A DNA stretch of 64,000 nucleotides from Nitrospira sp. GTDB lineage: Bacteria > Nitrospirota > Nitrospiria > Nitrospirales > Nitrospiraceae. The notes under the pieces are model-generated. The model was not told where the DNA came from, ran no database searches, and saw only the letters and a list, made by a program, of their open reading frames with translations. The stretch is taken from the NCBI GenBank assembly GCA_009594865.1, contig VOPT01000005.1:62001-126000 (forward strand), written 5' to 3'. Positions within the stretch are counted from its first letter, which is position 1. Every line of letters begins with the position of its first letter. The translations under genes and the position numbers were made by a program. Shown here in pieces: positions 52,428-61,176 of this stretch.

Positions 52428-52460
52428 CGGAAGGAGAAAGTTCGAACCTTCCGGCCCCAA
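52428..52460 (+). other. Structured site at start of the mobile region: tRNA-like T-arm or oriT candidate
   Basis: CGGAAGG / CCTTCCG form a 7-bp inverted repeat with a 12-base loop. Within it GAAAG-TTCGAAC-CTTCC followed by GGCCCCA looks like the T arm and acceptor 3' half of a tRNA with one mismatch; no 5' half is present. Alternatively, GTGCGCCCGG next to this inverted repeat and 90 bases before mobC fits an origin of transfer. It lies exactly between chromosomal and mobilisation genes. Confidence 0.35.
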
Positions 52461-52545
52461 TAGATACCGAAAATTTGTTTAAAACGCTAGAGGAATGGAA
52501 TCACCATCTTAAGGCCCATGCTTCCCTTTCCCAGACACCCTTCGC

Positions 52546-53031
52546 ATGAGCGGTATAAAGGACTTGCAGGCGGCTCCGCCGCTGTCCGGGGTGTTCCAGA
52601 TGGGTGCAAGCTCAGGCCGATCACAGCTCAAATCTGACAAACGAAGCCCGCCATTTTCCCTGCGCTTAACCTTCGAGGAACGGGCACGGCTTGAACAGGA
52701 AGCCGGGGACATGCCGCTTGGGGCATATATACGCTTCAAGGTGTTCGACCAACCGGTAGACGCCCGCCGTCCCAGACAAGTCAAGCGTCCGGTCAAGGAC
52801 CATCAAGCCCTGGCCAACGTCCTAGGCGAACTCGGTAAAAGCCGGATTGCGAACAACCTTAACCAGCTCGCCAAAGCAGCAAATAGCGGTTCTTTGCCGG
52901 TTGACCAGGACGTGCACAGGGCGATTCTGGAATCCTGCGACTCCATCCGGGCGATGCGAAACCTGCTGCTCACAGCGCTTGGGTTAAAGCCAAAGAGCTA
53001 TATCAGCGATGGAGGAGAGAATGCCGCCTAG
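52546..53031 (+). CDS. mobC: MobC-type mobilisation accessory protein
   Basis: The 161-residue protein has the MobC pattern PPFSLRLTFEERARLEQEAG (ribbon-helix-helix type DNA binding), followed by ALANVLGELGKSRIANNLNQ and LAKAANSGSLPVDQDV. MobC helps the relaxase melt the origin of transfer. The relaxase and a small methyltransferase-like gene follow. A start at 52600 (MGASSGRSQ) is also possible, as no strong ribosome site is seen at either. Probably part of a mobilisable plasmid or integrative element. Confidence 0.78.
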   Translation: MSGIKDLQAAPPLSGVFQMGASSGRSQLKSDKRSPPFSLRLTFEERARLEQEAGDMPLGAYIRFKVFDQPVDARRPRQVKRPVKDHQALANVLGELGKSRIANNLNQLAKAANSGSLPVDQDVHRAILESCDSIRAMRNLLLTALGLKPKSYISDGGENAA

Positions 53032-53716
53032 CATTCTCTCCCCACGGCGCACAAATGAGTCCCAGCCGGTAATGCTGAGCTGCTTCGACTTCACGACCAA
53101 CATGGCTATGCCATGGGCCGAGGCCGGGTATCTCTGTTACTGCGTCGATCTGCAACACGAGCCGGGCGAGAGACGGGTCGGAAACATCGTGCGTGTCGGA
53201 GCAAACATGATGGACTGGTTGCCGCCACCTGCTTCCATTGTGTTTGCGGCGTTCTTCCCGCCTTGCACAGACATTGCCGTGAGCGGTGCGCGTTGGTTTC
53301 GGGACAAAGGGCTTGGCCGATTAATCGGCGCATTGCAGCTCTTTAAGCGAAGTGTCGATCTCGCCGAACTTATCGGCGCACCGTATTTCATCGAAAATCC
53401 GGTCAGCACGGTCAGCACCTATTGGCGCAAGCCGGATCAGGTCTTTGATCCCTGCGACTACGGCGACCCCTATACGAAAAAAACATGCCTCTGGACTGGT
53501 GGTGGCTTTCAGATGCCGCAGAAGAACCGGGTCCATCCATACGAAGGCAGCAAGATGCACCTGCTTCCGCCTTCGGGAGACAGGGCGAATCTGAGAAGCG
53601 CTACGCCCCATGGGTTCGCGCGAGCGGTTTTCCGCGAGAACGCGCCGTTCATGATGACGCCTGCCAACGACAATGTGCATGGGGAAAGAGTCGGGCGTCG
53701 TGATATTAAAGGGTAG
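53021..53716 (+). CDS. Small C5-cytosine-methyltransferase-like protein
   Basis: The 231-residue protein has the SAM site LSCFDFTTNMAMPWAEAGY, the catalytic Pro-Cys in FFPPCTDIAVSGARWF and the ENP motif in YFIENPVST. This corresponds to motifs I, IV and VI of DNA cytosine methyltransferases, but there is no room for a target-recognition domain. The ATG at 53021 overlaps mobC by 11 bases and has GGAGGAG just upstream. It is found between mobC and the relaxase, where it may protect the element from restriction or mark its transfer origin. It might also be a non-methylating relative. Confidence 0.7.
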   Translation: MPPSILSPRRTNESQPVMLSCFDFTTNMAMPWAEAGYLCYCVDLQHEPGERRVGNIVRVGANMMDWLPPPASIVFAAFFPPCTDIAVSGARWFRDKGLGRLIGALQLFKRSVDLAELIGAPYFIENPVSTVSTYWRKPDQVFDPCDYGDPYTKKTCLWTGGGFQMPQKNRVHPYEGSKMHLLPPSGDRANLRSATPHGFARAVFRENAPFMMTPANDNVHGERVGRRDIKG

Positions 53717-54989
53717 CCAACGGGGCGGCGGGAAGCAGCTCGCAGCCCATCTGATGAAAGTGGAGGACAATGAGCATGTCCATATCCACGAGCTGCGCGG
53801 TTTCCTGGCTGACAATCTCCACTCCGCCTTGCATGAAGCCTATGCGGTGAGCCGTGGCACCCGAGCCAAGCAATTCCTGTTCTCTTTAAGCCTCAACCCG
53901 CCGCCAAACGAAAAAGTCTCGGTCGATGAATTTGAGGCGGCGATCAAGACCATCGAACTCAAACTCGGTCTCCATAACCAGCCCCGCGCCATTGTGTTTC
54001 ACGAAAAGGAAGGCCGACGACACGCGCATGTTGTGTGGTCTCGGATCGATTGCGAGCAGATGAAGGCCATCAATCTCCCCTTCTACAAGACGAAACTGCG
54101 CGATGTTTCCCGTGAACTGTTCTACGAACACGGCTGGAAGATGCCGCAAGGTCTGCTGGATGGTAATAACCGGAACCCGCTGAATTATTCCCTGCGCGAA
54201 TGGCAGCAAGCCAAACGCCAGGGCGAAGACCCCAAAGCTCTTCAAAGAATGTTTCAAAACTGCTGGGCCGTCTCGGATAACCGGTCTTCGTTTGAACAAG
54301 CCTTGCATGGCTATGGCCTGTATCTGGCCAAAGGGGATCGGCGGGGTTATGTGGCCATCGATTATCGCGGGGAAGTTTATTCCTTATCCCGCTGGCTAAA
54401 AGTTAAAACGAATGCGCTTAAAGAACGCCTGTGCGCTGCTGAGAACCTTCCTGGCACTCATGAAGTAAAAGCGAGGATTGCCGAGCGCATGACCGACAGG
54501 CTGAAAAATTATATGCATGAAGCTCAAGCCCGGCTTGAACAACAGGTCCAACCCTTCATTCAAAAGAAGCGCAGCCTGCAACATCAGCATCAAAACGAGC
54601 GCAGCCAGTTACAACAGAAGCAGGAAAAGCGCTGGCAGCAGGAATCCCTTGAGCGTTCACAAAGGCTGCCGAAGGGCTTCAAGGGGATTTGGTTTCGGAT
54701 TACCGGCAAGTATTCCAAAATCCGGGAACAAAACGAACGAGAAACGGAAAACTGCCGTATCCGCGACCGAGGCGAAATGCAGTCGCTCATAGACCAACAG
54801 CTTACTCATCGTCAGAAACTGCAACAGCAAATTCAGCCGATTGTTGAGGATCACAAACAGAGAGTTCAGGACCTAAGGCAGGAGATCGCCAAATACATAG
54901 AGATGGGCGGAACACCTCCCAAAGCGCCTCAGGACGCATTTACGCCACGTCAAAAGCATCGCGGTATCAATTACACACCGGAACTCTAG
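53700..54989 (+). CDS. MobA/VirD2-family relaxase
   Basis: The 429-residue protein starts (GTG) with VILKGSQRGGGKQLAAHL, the normal start of this relaxase family; a longer ATG start at 53673 is possible. It contains the metal-binding motif EGRRHAHVVWSRID (His-x-His) near residue 105 and a catalytic Tyr expected in the first 50 residues. A long C-terminal coiled-coil region is rich in Gln/Arg (about 270-400). It nicks the origin of transfer and pilots DNA. The coding sequence is richer in A+T than the genes to the left, as expected for acquired DNA. Confidence 0.82.
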   Translation: MILKGSQRGGGKQLAAHLMKVEDNEHVHIHELRGFLADNLHSALHEAYAVSRGTRAKQFLFSLSLNPPPNEKVSVDEFEAAIKTIELKLGLHNQPRAIVFHEKEGRRHAHVVWSRIDCEQMKAINLPFYKTKLRDVSRELFYEHGWKMPQGLLDGNNRNPLNYSLREWQQAKRQGEDPKALQRMFQNCWAVSDNRSSFEQALHGYGLYLAKGDRRGYVAIDYRGEVYSLSRWLKVKTNALKERLCAAENLPGTHEVKARIAERMTDRLKNYMHEAQARLEQQVQPFIQKKRSLQHQHQNERSQLQQKQEKRWQQESLERSQRLPKGFKGIWFRITGKYSKIREQNERETENCRIRDRGEMQSLIDQQLTHRQKLQQQIQPIVEDHKQRVQDLRQEIAKYIEMGGTPPKAPQDAFTPRQKHRGINYTPEL

Positions 54990-55187
54990 CGTGCATCTTC
55001 TATTCGTCCACGTTGATATGAATAGCTCCAGTGCCAATCGTCTTGCCTAGTTCAACCCATCCTCCTCGTTCCCTATTTCCATTTATTTTTTATCGACCGC
55101 CGACCATCCAGAGCTTTCGCCTGTGATGATCTGTGTCCGGGGCCAGAAAGGCTCCGGTGGTCGGGGCCTCCAACAACGGAGGAAACG

Positions 55188-55358
55188 ATGAAACTCATCA
55201 CCCGATTTGAATTGGCATCACGCAGCACAAATGAGCTGCATACGCTTTACCGCGACACCTTCAACGCGCTTTGCGGTTGCAGGCCGCATAGCGCCGAGCA
55301 ACGGACGTGTCTTGCCTCGCTCAAGAATCTCGAAGACGAGATTACGTCGCGGGTGTGA
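55188..55358 (+). CDS. Small mobile-element protein, 56 aa
   Basis: The frame reads MKLITRFELASRSTNELHTL and continues with YRDTFNALCG, then SAEQRTCLASLKNLEDEITS. The ribosome site GGAGGA lies 5 bases before the ATG. It is helical and hydrophilic, and the N-terminal KLITRFELASRS style is seen in small proteins next to mobilisation genes. No function is known to me. The frame is too short for many gene callers. Confidence 0.6.
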   Translation: MKLITRFELASRSTNELHTLYRDTFNALCGCRPHSAEQRTCLASLKNLEDEITSRV

Positions 55359-55361
55359 CGG

Positions 55362-55724
55362 TCAACCTTTCCACCACCACGAGTCGTAAAAAACATTGTA
55401 GCCGCTGCGCAATGCTCCACGGGCTATCAGAGTGAAGACGAGGTCATTTGCCTTTTCACCTACTTCGAATAAGTAGCAAGCAGTATGCGGTAAGGGATCA
55501 CGTATCACGAATTTCTCAAGCTCATCAAGGTCGGTTAGTTCAAGCTTCAACAGAGTGCCGGTGAACAATACCGTTCCGCCCTTCCGTTTATAGAGAGCTT
55601 CCATCCACCCGTGCAGATTGGAATGGTTTCTCCAATAGGCGATCTTAACGGCGTCGTCCGGCGTCACGAAGCCGGATTGCGGCACTGGCTGCTTAGTTTT
55701 GTAAACGTACATTTCAAGTCCCAT
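55362..55724 (-). CDS. Mobile-element hypothetical protein, 120 aa
   Basis: The protein begins MGLEMYVYKTKQPVPQSGFV and contains KIAYWRNHSNLHGWMEALYK, then ends GYNVFYDSWWWKG. The MGLxMYxY start and the RNHSxLHGWMExLY core look like the small proteins common on phages and plasmids. The start is supported by GAGGAG 7-8 bases upstream; the frame to 55793 is longer but adds unrelated sequence. No enzymatic motif. Convergent with the 56-residue gene. Confidence 0.6.
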   Translation of the reverse strand: MGLEMYVYKTKQPVPQSGFVTPDDAVKIAYWRNHSNLHGWMEALYKRKGGTVLFTGTLLKLELTDLDELEKFVIRDPLPHTACYLFEVGEKANDLVFTLIARGALRSGYNVFYDSWWWKG

Positions 55725-56032
55725 TCTTTTTCTCCTCTTGGGTTTTATCGATGCGGAGAAAAGGGCCGGTCGGCCCAGGCGGGCGATCACCACAGGGAAA
55801 CGGGCAACACGGGAGCCCGGATTGATCCGGGCGAAGGGAGCGGGCCGCCCGTTGATCGAACGACGCGAACGGCTAAGTTCGGAGCAGGATGGATAAAACC
55901 CGGAGGGGGAATCGAAATGGGCTATGAGGTTGATGAAAAAGGCAGGTTTTAGAAGTTTGCAAGCTTGAGAAGCTGTTCCTGCTCTATCCCGAGGTCAAAT
56001 TTGCTGACGCCGGTGTTACAAGTACGGACGGT
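55725..56032. other. Intergenic region of 308 bp with an 18-bp palindrome
   Basis: A perfect palindrome GCCCGGATTGATCCGGGC lies at 55815-55832. A plus-strand frame ends at 55952 with KPGGGIEMGYEVDEKGRF but has no good start codon. Otherwise nothing supported. Confidence 0.35.
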
Positions 56033-56926
56033 TTAGCTAGCCTGAAGGGCAGTCATCAAGGCTTGAATGGTCAACGGCGCATTTCCTTCTGAGCGGTTGT
56101 TGACAATCACGTAGGCGCGACGCTTTTCTTCCATCCCTTTCTTGACCAGATCAACAGTGTCTCGCCGCATCCCAGGAAGCTCCCCTACAATCTCGTTGTA
56201 GGGTTCGGCCCGCTTCTTTGCTGCCTCGTAGGACATCTTCAAAGGTGTGAGGAGTCGCAGAACAGTAAACGGCGCGGTGAATGAAGCCATGCGTTGATGC
56301 TGTTCATTCAACGGCGGCATGTAGGACCAGTGATTATAGACATGGGCCACCCCATGCCGCTCCAACACCTGACGATACTCAGCGCCGACGAGTCCCGCGT
56401 TCCGAATCTCGACCGCGTACATGAAGTCTTTCGGTAATTGGCCGAAGAATCTATCAAGTCGGGAACAGAACTCTTCGCTCGACATGCCATGCCGTTGGAA
56501 CTCGAATAGAAACGGCCCTGTATGAGGCTCGAACTTCGCTTCGCGATACGGCGTCAGCACAAGATCATTGAAGAGCTTCGCATTCAGGAAATTTGGATTG
56601 GGTTGGCCAGCTTTGGAGCCGTAACGCGGTTGCTTCGCGTAGCTCGGAATGGTGAGTTCTTCCCAGACCTTGAAGCACATCTCGAAGTCTTCGGGAATCT
56701 GGTTCAGATACTTGCGGAGTTGGTTGGGTGTCGGCGGGCGGTAGAACGTCGCGTCGTTGCCGACCGTGCGAAAGCAGGGCTCGCCGTTATAGAGATATTG
56801 GCAATACTCGCCTAAGCATTCCCGTGCAAACGTCGTCTTGGCGTATTGCTTCAGATAGACCTGGCCTTGCCAGCCTTCATAGGTCCAGGTGGAAGTTCCA
56901 AATCTAACGAGCGGTGAGAGTGGCAT
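56033..56926 (-). CDS. DUF72 (YecE-like) protein
   Basis: The 297-residue protein has the DUF72 TIM-barrel features: VRFGTSTWTYEGWQG at the start, NDATFYRPPTPNQLRKYLNQ, FEMCFKVWEELTIP, FLFEFQRHGM, YAVEIRNAGL and the C-terminal YVIVNNRSEGNAPLTIQAL. The family's reaction is not established. It follows dnaE2 with an 11-base gap as the last gene of the lexA-imuB-dnaE2 operon, so it may be tied to DNA damage response, but this is only positional. Confidence 0.85.
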   Translation of the reverse strand: MPLSPLVRFGTSTWTYEGWQGQVYLKQYAKTTFARECLGEYCQYLYNGEPCFRTVGNDATFYRPPTPNQLRKYLNQIPEDFEMCFKVWEELTIPSYAKQPRYGSKAGQPNPNFLNAKLFNDLVLTPYREAKFEPHTGPFLFEFQRHGMSSEEFCSRLDRFFGQLPKDFMYAVEIRNAGLVGAEYRQVLERHGVAHVYNHWSYMPPLNEQHQRMASFTAPFTVLRLLTPLKMSYEAAKKRAEPYNEIVGELPGMRRDTVDLVKKGMEEKRRAYVIVNNRSEGNAPLTIQALMTALQAS

Positions 56927-56937
56927 GGCGGGAGAGT

Positions 56938-59900
56938 TTACGGCTGTGCGTTCATTTCCTCAAGAGCCTCGCTCGGGGCCTGGATTTCAGCGGCGCTCAG
57001 AAGCCTGAGGGTTCTCACCGTGACCGTCACCGTCGAGAACTGCTCTTCTACAAGGCCGGTGATGATATAGGCCTGGTTCGTGGCCAAGAGATGGCAGTAT
57101 TGCCGGTAGGTTTGAGGAAACACGGTCGCATCGTACATTCCCGTCTGATCCTCCAAGGTCATAAACTCCATCGGCTCACCTTTCTTCGTGGAAACAATCT
57201 TCTCAGTGAGAAGCCAGCCGATGAGCGTCACTTCTTTCCCAATGTACAGGGCCAGGTCATTCGCCAGAATGTAGCGAATGTCTTTGTATGCTTCACGAAA
57301 CACATCAAGGGGATGACACTGTAAGGGGAACCCAAAGAGCGCCAGCTCATGGGCTAATGATTTCTGAAACGAATAGGCCGCTGGAATCGGCACATAGCTG
57401 GGCGGCGTCGAAACCTGTAATGCCAGGAGCCGCCAGAGCAAGGCCGGTCTCGTCAGTTCTCCGGCAATAGAATCCAGACACCCGGCCTTGATGAGCAGTT
57501 TCGCTTGGGCTAAATCCGGTTTTACACGAGTCACGAAATCCGAGAGCGACCGATAGGGCCCATGTTCCTCCCGTTCGGCGATGAGCCGCTTCACCAGGTC
57601 TTCCTGAAGGCCCTTGATCTGCATGAAGCCGACACGAACAGCGTTGCCAGCTCCGGTGTAGGTCCAGATACTCGCGTTAATATCCGGGGGAAGCATCGTC
57701 AACCCCATCCGTCTCCCTTCCGAGAGATAGGCGAAGGCGGAGTAGTACCCGCCTTGATTGCTCACGACCGCAGCGATGAATTCTGCCGGATAGTGAGCCC
57801 GAAGATAGGCGGACTTGAATGACACTTGCGCATAGCTCGCCGAATGGGGTTTACAAAAGCTGTATCCGGCGAAACTCATCATCATGGCCCAAATCGCATC
57901 GATGACGTGGAGTGTTACTCCTCGGGCCAAAGCACCCTTGTAGAATTGGCGCTGATAGTCGCGAAGCTGACGGGCCTTGTGTTTCTTGCTCAACACCTTT
58001 CTGAGCTGGTCGCCGTCTTCGACTGAAAACCCGCCCAGCGCTACCGCGACCTTCATCACGTCTTCCTGGTAGACCATGATGCCGTGCGTTTCAGCCAGCA
58101 CTTCATCCAGCACGGGATGAGGTGAGGTATACCGTTTCCCATGCGCCCGCCGCACGAATTCTTCGGTGAAGGTGTTTGCTGCTGGACGGATGAGCGAGGA
58201 TACAACGACCAGATATTCAAAGACATCGGCCACGGCGCGTCGATCCGGCGGCATCCCGGCCCAGAGTTTCTTGAGCAGGAGCCGTGTTGCCGGAGATTCC
58301 ACATAGAAGCACCCCATCGTCTCTCCTCGCCGGATCAGCTCATTCGTGTTCGGATCGGTGAGCGGGTCCCACGTCGCGTAGTCGATTGCACGCCCGGTGT
58401 TCTGCTTGATCGCAGCCAGGGCATCGCGAATGACCGCCAGCGACCGATTGCCCAGGAGGTCAATCTTCACCAGTCCCGCATCCTCGGTCTGGTCTTTCTC
58501 CCATTGGATCACCGGCAAGCCCGAGGCCGATATTTCGACCGGGACATAGCGCCGGATTTCATCCGGGACCAGCACGACGCCGCCGGGATGAAGCCCGAGG
58601 TTGCGGAAATGCCCTTCAAGCTGCACCGACCAGTAAAGAATGTCCGGCCATGGAGACCTGAGCCGCAAGGCTGAGCAGACTTCTCCCGCCCAACTCTTGA
58701 CGTTCATGCCTGGGCGAACTTCAACGAAGTCAGCCCGCCGATGAAGGTAATTGAGCGCCTTGCCGATCTCCCCTGCCGACAGGCCATGGACCTTGGCGAT
58801 CTCGCGAAGCGCCGCCCGCGTGGCAAGCGTGTTCTGATTGGCGACCATGGCGGCCTGTCGGTGCCCATAGTGCTTGAAGACCCATTCAAGAATGGCGGGA
58901 CGTTCATCCCAGGGAAAATCAATGTCGATGTCCGGGGGATCGTGCCGCCCTGGATTGAGGAACCGCTCAAACATGAGATGATGCCTGATCGGATCGACAT
59001 GGGTGATGCCGAGACAATAAGACACGATTGAGGCTGCCGCAGAGCCGCGCCCGCAGGTTCGCGGCGCTTGCCGAACGATTTCATCGACCACGAGAAAATA
59101 ATCGGCGTAACCTTTCTCGCGAATGACCGCCAATTCTTTCTCAATACGTTGGATGACGGCTGGAGACAGGGTGCCGTAGCGCCACTGCGCTCCTTCATAG
59201 GTCTTGTGTCGCAAAGTTTCAAAGGCTGCTTCCGACGAAAAATGCCGGAAGGAGGGAAATATCGTTTGTTTGAAGTCCCAATCGGTAAAGCAGGACTCGG
59301 CGATACGTTCGGTATTTGTCAATGCCTCTGGCACATGAGGAAACGAGCGAGCGAGCTGCGTTTCCGGCATCAGCCATTGTGATGGAGAACAGCATTGATC
59401 CGTCCTCAAGCGGGACAGCGTTGTGTTTTCGGCAATGGCCCGTAAAAGCCGGTGCGCGTGATAGTCAGACGGAACCAGGAAATGCGCTCGGCTGGTGGCG
59501 ACAGGAGGAAACCCATGAGCCCGGCTGAAGGCGACCGCTTCAACGAGTGCCGGTCCCGGCGTGAGTTCGGCATACAGGTCCTCTCTCGATTCTTCCTGCC
59601 ATGCACTCAGGGCGCTTTGAGTATCAGACAGAATGATTAACCCCGTGCGATGCTGTGCAACGGTCTTGATGAAGTCGAACGACTCATCACAATGCCGCGC
59701 GGAAAGAATCCGGCACAGGTTGGCATAGCCGTATGGTGTTTTCGCTAGAAGCACGGCCCGGTGTGGACCATGGACCAGCTCGGTTCCTAAAATCGGCTTC
59801 AGTCCCGTCTCACGGGCGGCTTCAAGAAAGTGAATGGCTCCATAGAGACCGTTGGTATCGCTCAAGGCGAGATACTGTCCTCCTTGTGTTCGTGCTGCCT

Positions 59901-59976
59901 GACAAAGCATTTCCAATGTCGGAATGCCCGACATGGGTGAATAGGATGAATGCGTATGCAGATGCGCGAAGGACAT
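56938..59976 (-). CDS. dnaE2: Error-prone DNA polymerase DnaE2 (ImuC)
   Basis: The 1012-residue protein is a C-family polymerase. It has an N-terminal PHP domain (HLHTHSSYSPMSG), palm aspartates in PDIDIDFPWDER (about 355) and KIDLLGNRSL, and a C-terminal helix-hairpin-helix and OB fold (KEVTLIGWLLTEKIVSTKKG). Its length is near that of ImuC rather than the replicative DnaE of about 1150. In known mutasomes ImuC carries out translesion synthesis with ImuB. The start immediately follows the imuB stop (no gap). No ImuA is present. Confidence 0.85.
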   Translation of the reverse strand: MSFAHLHTHSSYSPMSGIPTLEMLCQAARTQGGQYLALSDTNGLYGAIHFLEAARETGLKPILGTELVHGPHRAVLLAKTPYGYANLCRILSARHCDESFDFIKTVAQHRTGLIILSDTQSALSAWQEESREDLYAELTPGPALVEAVAFSRAHGFPPVATSRAHFLVPSDYHAHRLLRAIAENTTLSRLRTDQCCSPSQWLMPETQLARSFPHVPEALTNTERIAESCFTDWDFKQTIFPSFRHFSSEAAFETLRHKTYEGAQWRYGTLSPAVIQRIEKELAVIREKGYADYFLVVDEIVRQAPRTCGRGSAAASIVSYCLGITHVDPIRHHLMFERFLNPGRHDPPDIDIDFPWDERPAILEWVFKHYGHRQAAMVANQNTLATRAALREIAKVHGLSAGEIGKALNYLHRRADFVEVRPGMNVKSWAGEVCSALRLRSPWPDILYWSVQLEGHFRNLGLHPGGVVLVPDEIRRYVPVEISASGLPVIQWEKDQTEDAGLVKIDLLGNRSLAVIRDALAAIKQNTGRAIDYATWDPLTDPNTNELIRRGETMGCFYVESPATRLLLKKLWAGMPPDRRAVADVFEYLVVVSSLIRPAANTFTEEFVRRAHGKRYTSPHPVLDEVLAETHGIMVYQEDVMKVAVALGGFSVEDGDQLRKVLSKKHKARQLRDYQRQFYKGALARGVTLHVIDAIWAMMMSFAGYSFCKPHSASYAQVSFKSAYLRAHYPAEFIAAVVSNQGGYYSAFAYLSEGRRMGLTMLPPDINASIWTYTGAGNAVRVGFMQIKGLQEDLVKRLIAEREEHGPYRSLSDFVTRVKPDLAQAKLLIKAGCLDSIAGELTRPALLWRLLALQVSTPPSYVPIPAAYSFQKSLAHELALFGFPLQCHPLDVFREAYKDIRYILANDLALYIGKEVTLIGWLLTEKIVSTKKGEPMEFMTLEDQTGMYDATVFPQTYRQYCHLLATNQAYIITGLVEEQFSTVTVTVRTLRLLSAAEIQAPSEALEEMNAQP

Positions 59977-61155
59977 TCAAGACCGTCCATAGCGAATGGC
60001 CTGCTCACCAAATCGCGTTTTCAGGGTATCGAGGGCGACGGCGAGCTTCTGGGCTCGCTCTCGTCGTCGGTGATCTGGCGTCCGTTCCTCAAAGAGCAAT
60101 CCTTGCTCAGCATAAGCAGTCAGGCCGGACACGCTGAGCGTAAGCGCCCTTAGCCGGATGCGACGGCGCATAGCTTTGAAGAAGAGCGATACAACTATCT
60201 GTGAGAGGTCACACTCCCAACAGGTCTCCGGCTGAATCCGCTCGTGCCTGGTCACTTCGATGTGATCGCTGTAGCGAATGGCGAGGGTCAGGCGTCCACA
60301 GACACGGCGCTGAGTGCGCAAGGTCCGGCAGAGCCGCTGCAAGGCGTCGAGGCTTCGCCCGATCAGCACCGGATCATCGATTTCATCCGGCTCGAAGAGA
60401 ACTGTTTCTTTCAACGTCGGCTGAACAGTCGGCGGAAGGACCGGTACGGAGTCGATCCCCTGCGCCCACCGCGAGAGTGAGCCAGCATAGTCCCCGAAGG
60501 CCACTTCCAGTGCATCCAGCGGGCTTCCTGCCACATCCCCCAGCGTGCAGAGGTTGAGATCGTCGAGGAGGTGAACCACCTTCCGCATGCAGGCACGCTG
60601 CAGCCCCGGCAGTGTGCCGACCGGAAGCGGAGACATGAAGACTTCTTCCGAGCCAGGCCGGACATCATAGAGTTCCGATGGCTCAATCAGCGTCGCCGCT
60701 GTTTGAGCAATGAGTTTGTTACTCCCGACTCCCGCCACCCCGTCAAGCCGATACTGTTCAAGAACTTCCTGTTGCACCCTGGCCGCGACATCGTAGGCCG
60801 GGCCGAAGAGCCGTCCGGTTCCGGTGACATCCATGAGAAAGGAGCCCGGCTGGGGCAGTTCCCATACGGGCGCATACCGAGCGACCACCCGGAGCAGTGA
60901 TTCATCCGCCGAACGCACCCGAGCGGGGTTCGGAGCCAGCACCTGGAGAGAAGGACAAATGCGCCGGGCACGGTCCACCGACATACCGACCGCAAGACCC
61001 GCCTGCATGGCTTCGGAAGAAACCTCTCGAATCAGGGCACGAGCCGTATTCAGGGGAGCAATGGCTACCGGTCTGGTTCTGAGGCGAGGTTCATTCAGTT
61101 GTGCCAACGCAACTTCAACGGCAGGAATGGCAAAACAGACAATCTGGCGGTCCAT
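59977..61155 (-). CDS. imuB: ImuB-like catalytically inactive Y-family polymerase
   Basis: The 392-residue protein has the Y-family fold (VGSNKLIAQTAA thumb region, GLTAYAEQGLLFEE C-terminal). The palm metal ligands are missing: the N-terminal DxD is QIVCFAIPAVEV and the SxDE motif is PGSFLMDVT. Loss of both is the mark of ImuB, which acts as a scaffold between the beta clamp and DnaE2. It is shorter than ImuB of about 500 residues. It lies between the LexA-like gene and dnaE2, in one operon. A degenerate DinB is the alternative. Confidence 0.78.
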   Translation of the reverse strand: MDRQIVCFAIPAVEVALAQLNEPRLRTRPVAIAPLNTARALIREVSSEAMQAGLAVGMSVDRARRICPSLQVLAPNPARVRSADESLLRVVARYAPVWELPQPGSFLMDVTGTGRLFGPAYDVAARVQQEVLEQYRLDGVAGVGSNKLIAQTAATLIEPSELYDVRPGSEEVFMSPLPVGTLPGLQRACMRKVVHLLDDLNLCTLGDVAGSPLDALEVAFGDYAGSLSRWAQGIDSVPVLPPTVQPTLKETVLFEPDEIDDPVLIGRSLDALQRLCRTLRTQRRVCGRLTLAIRYSDHIEVTRHERIQPETCWECDLSQIVVSLFFKAMRRRIRLRALTLSVSGLTAYAEQGLLFEERTPDHRRRERAQKLAVALDTLKTRFGEQAIRYGRS

Positions 61156-61176
61156 GAGACTTCACTCACTCTCGTC

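Noticed and set aside
55611..55952. Plus-strand frame of 113 codons ending in GYEVDEKGRF
   Set aside because: First half is antisense to the 120-residue minus-strand gene; no start codon with a ribosome site near the plausible C-terminal part.
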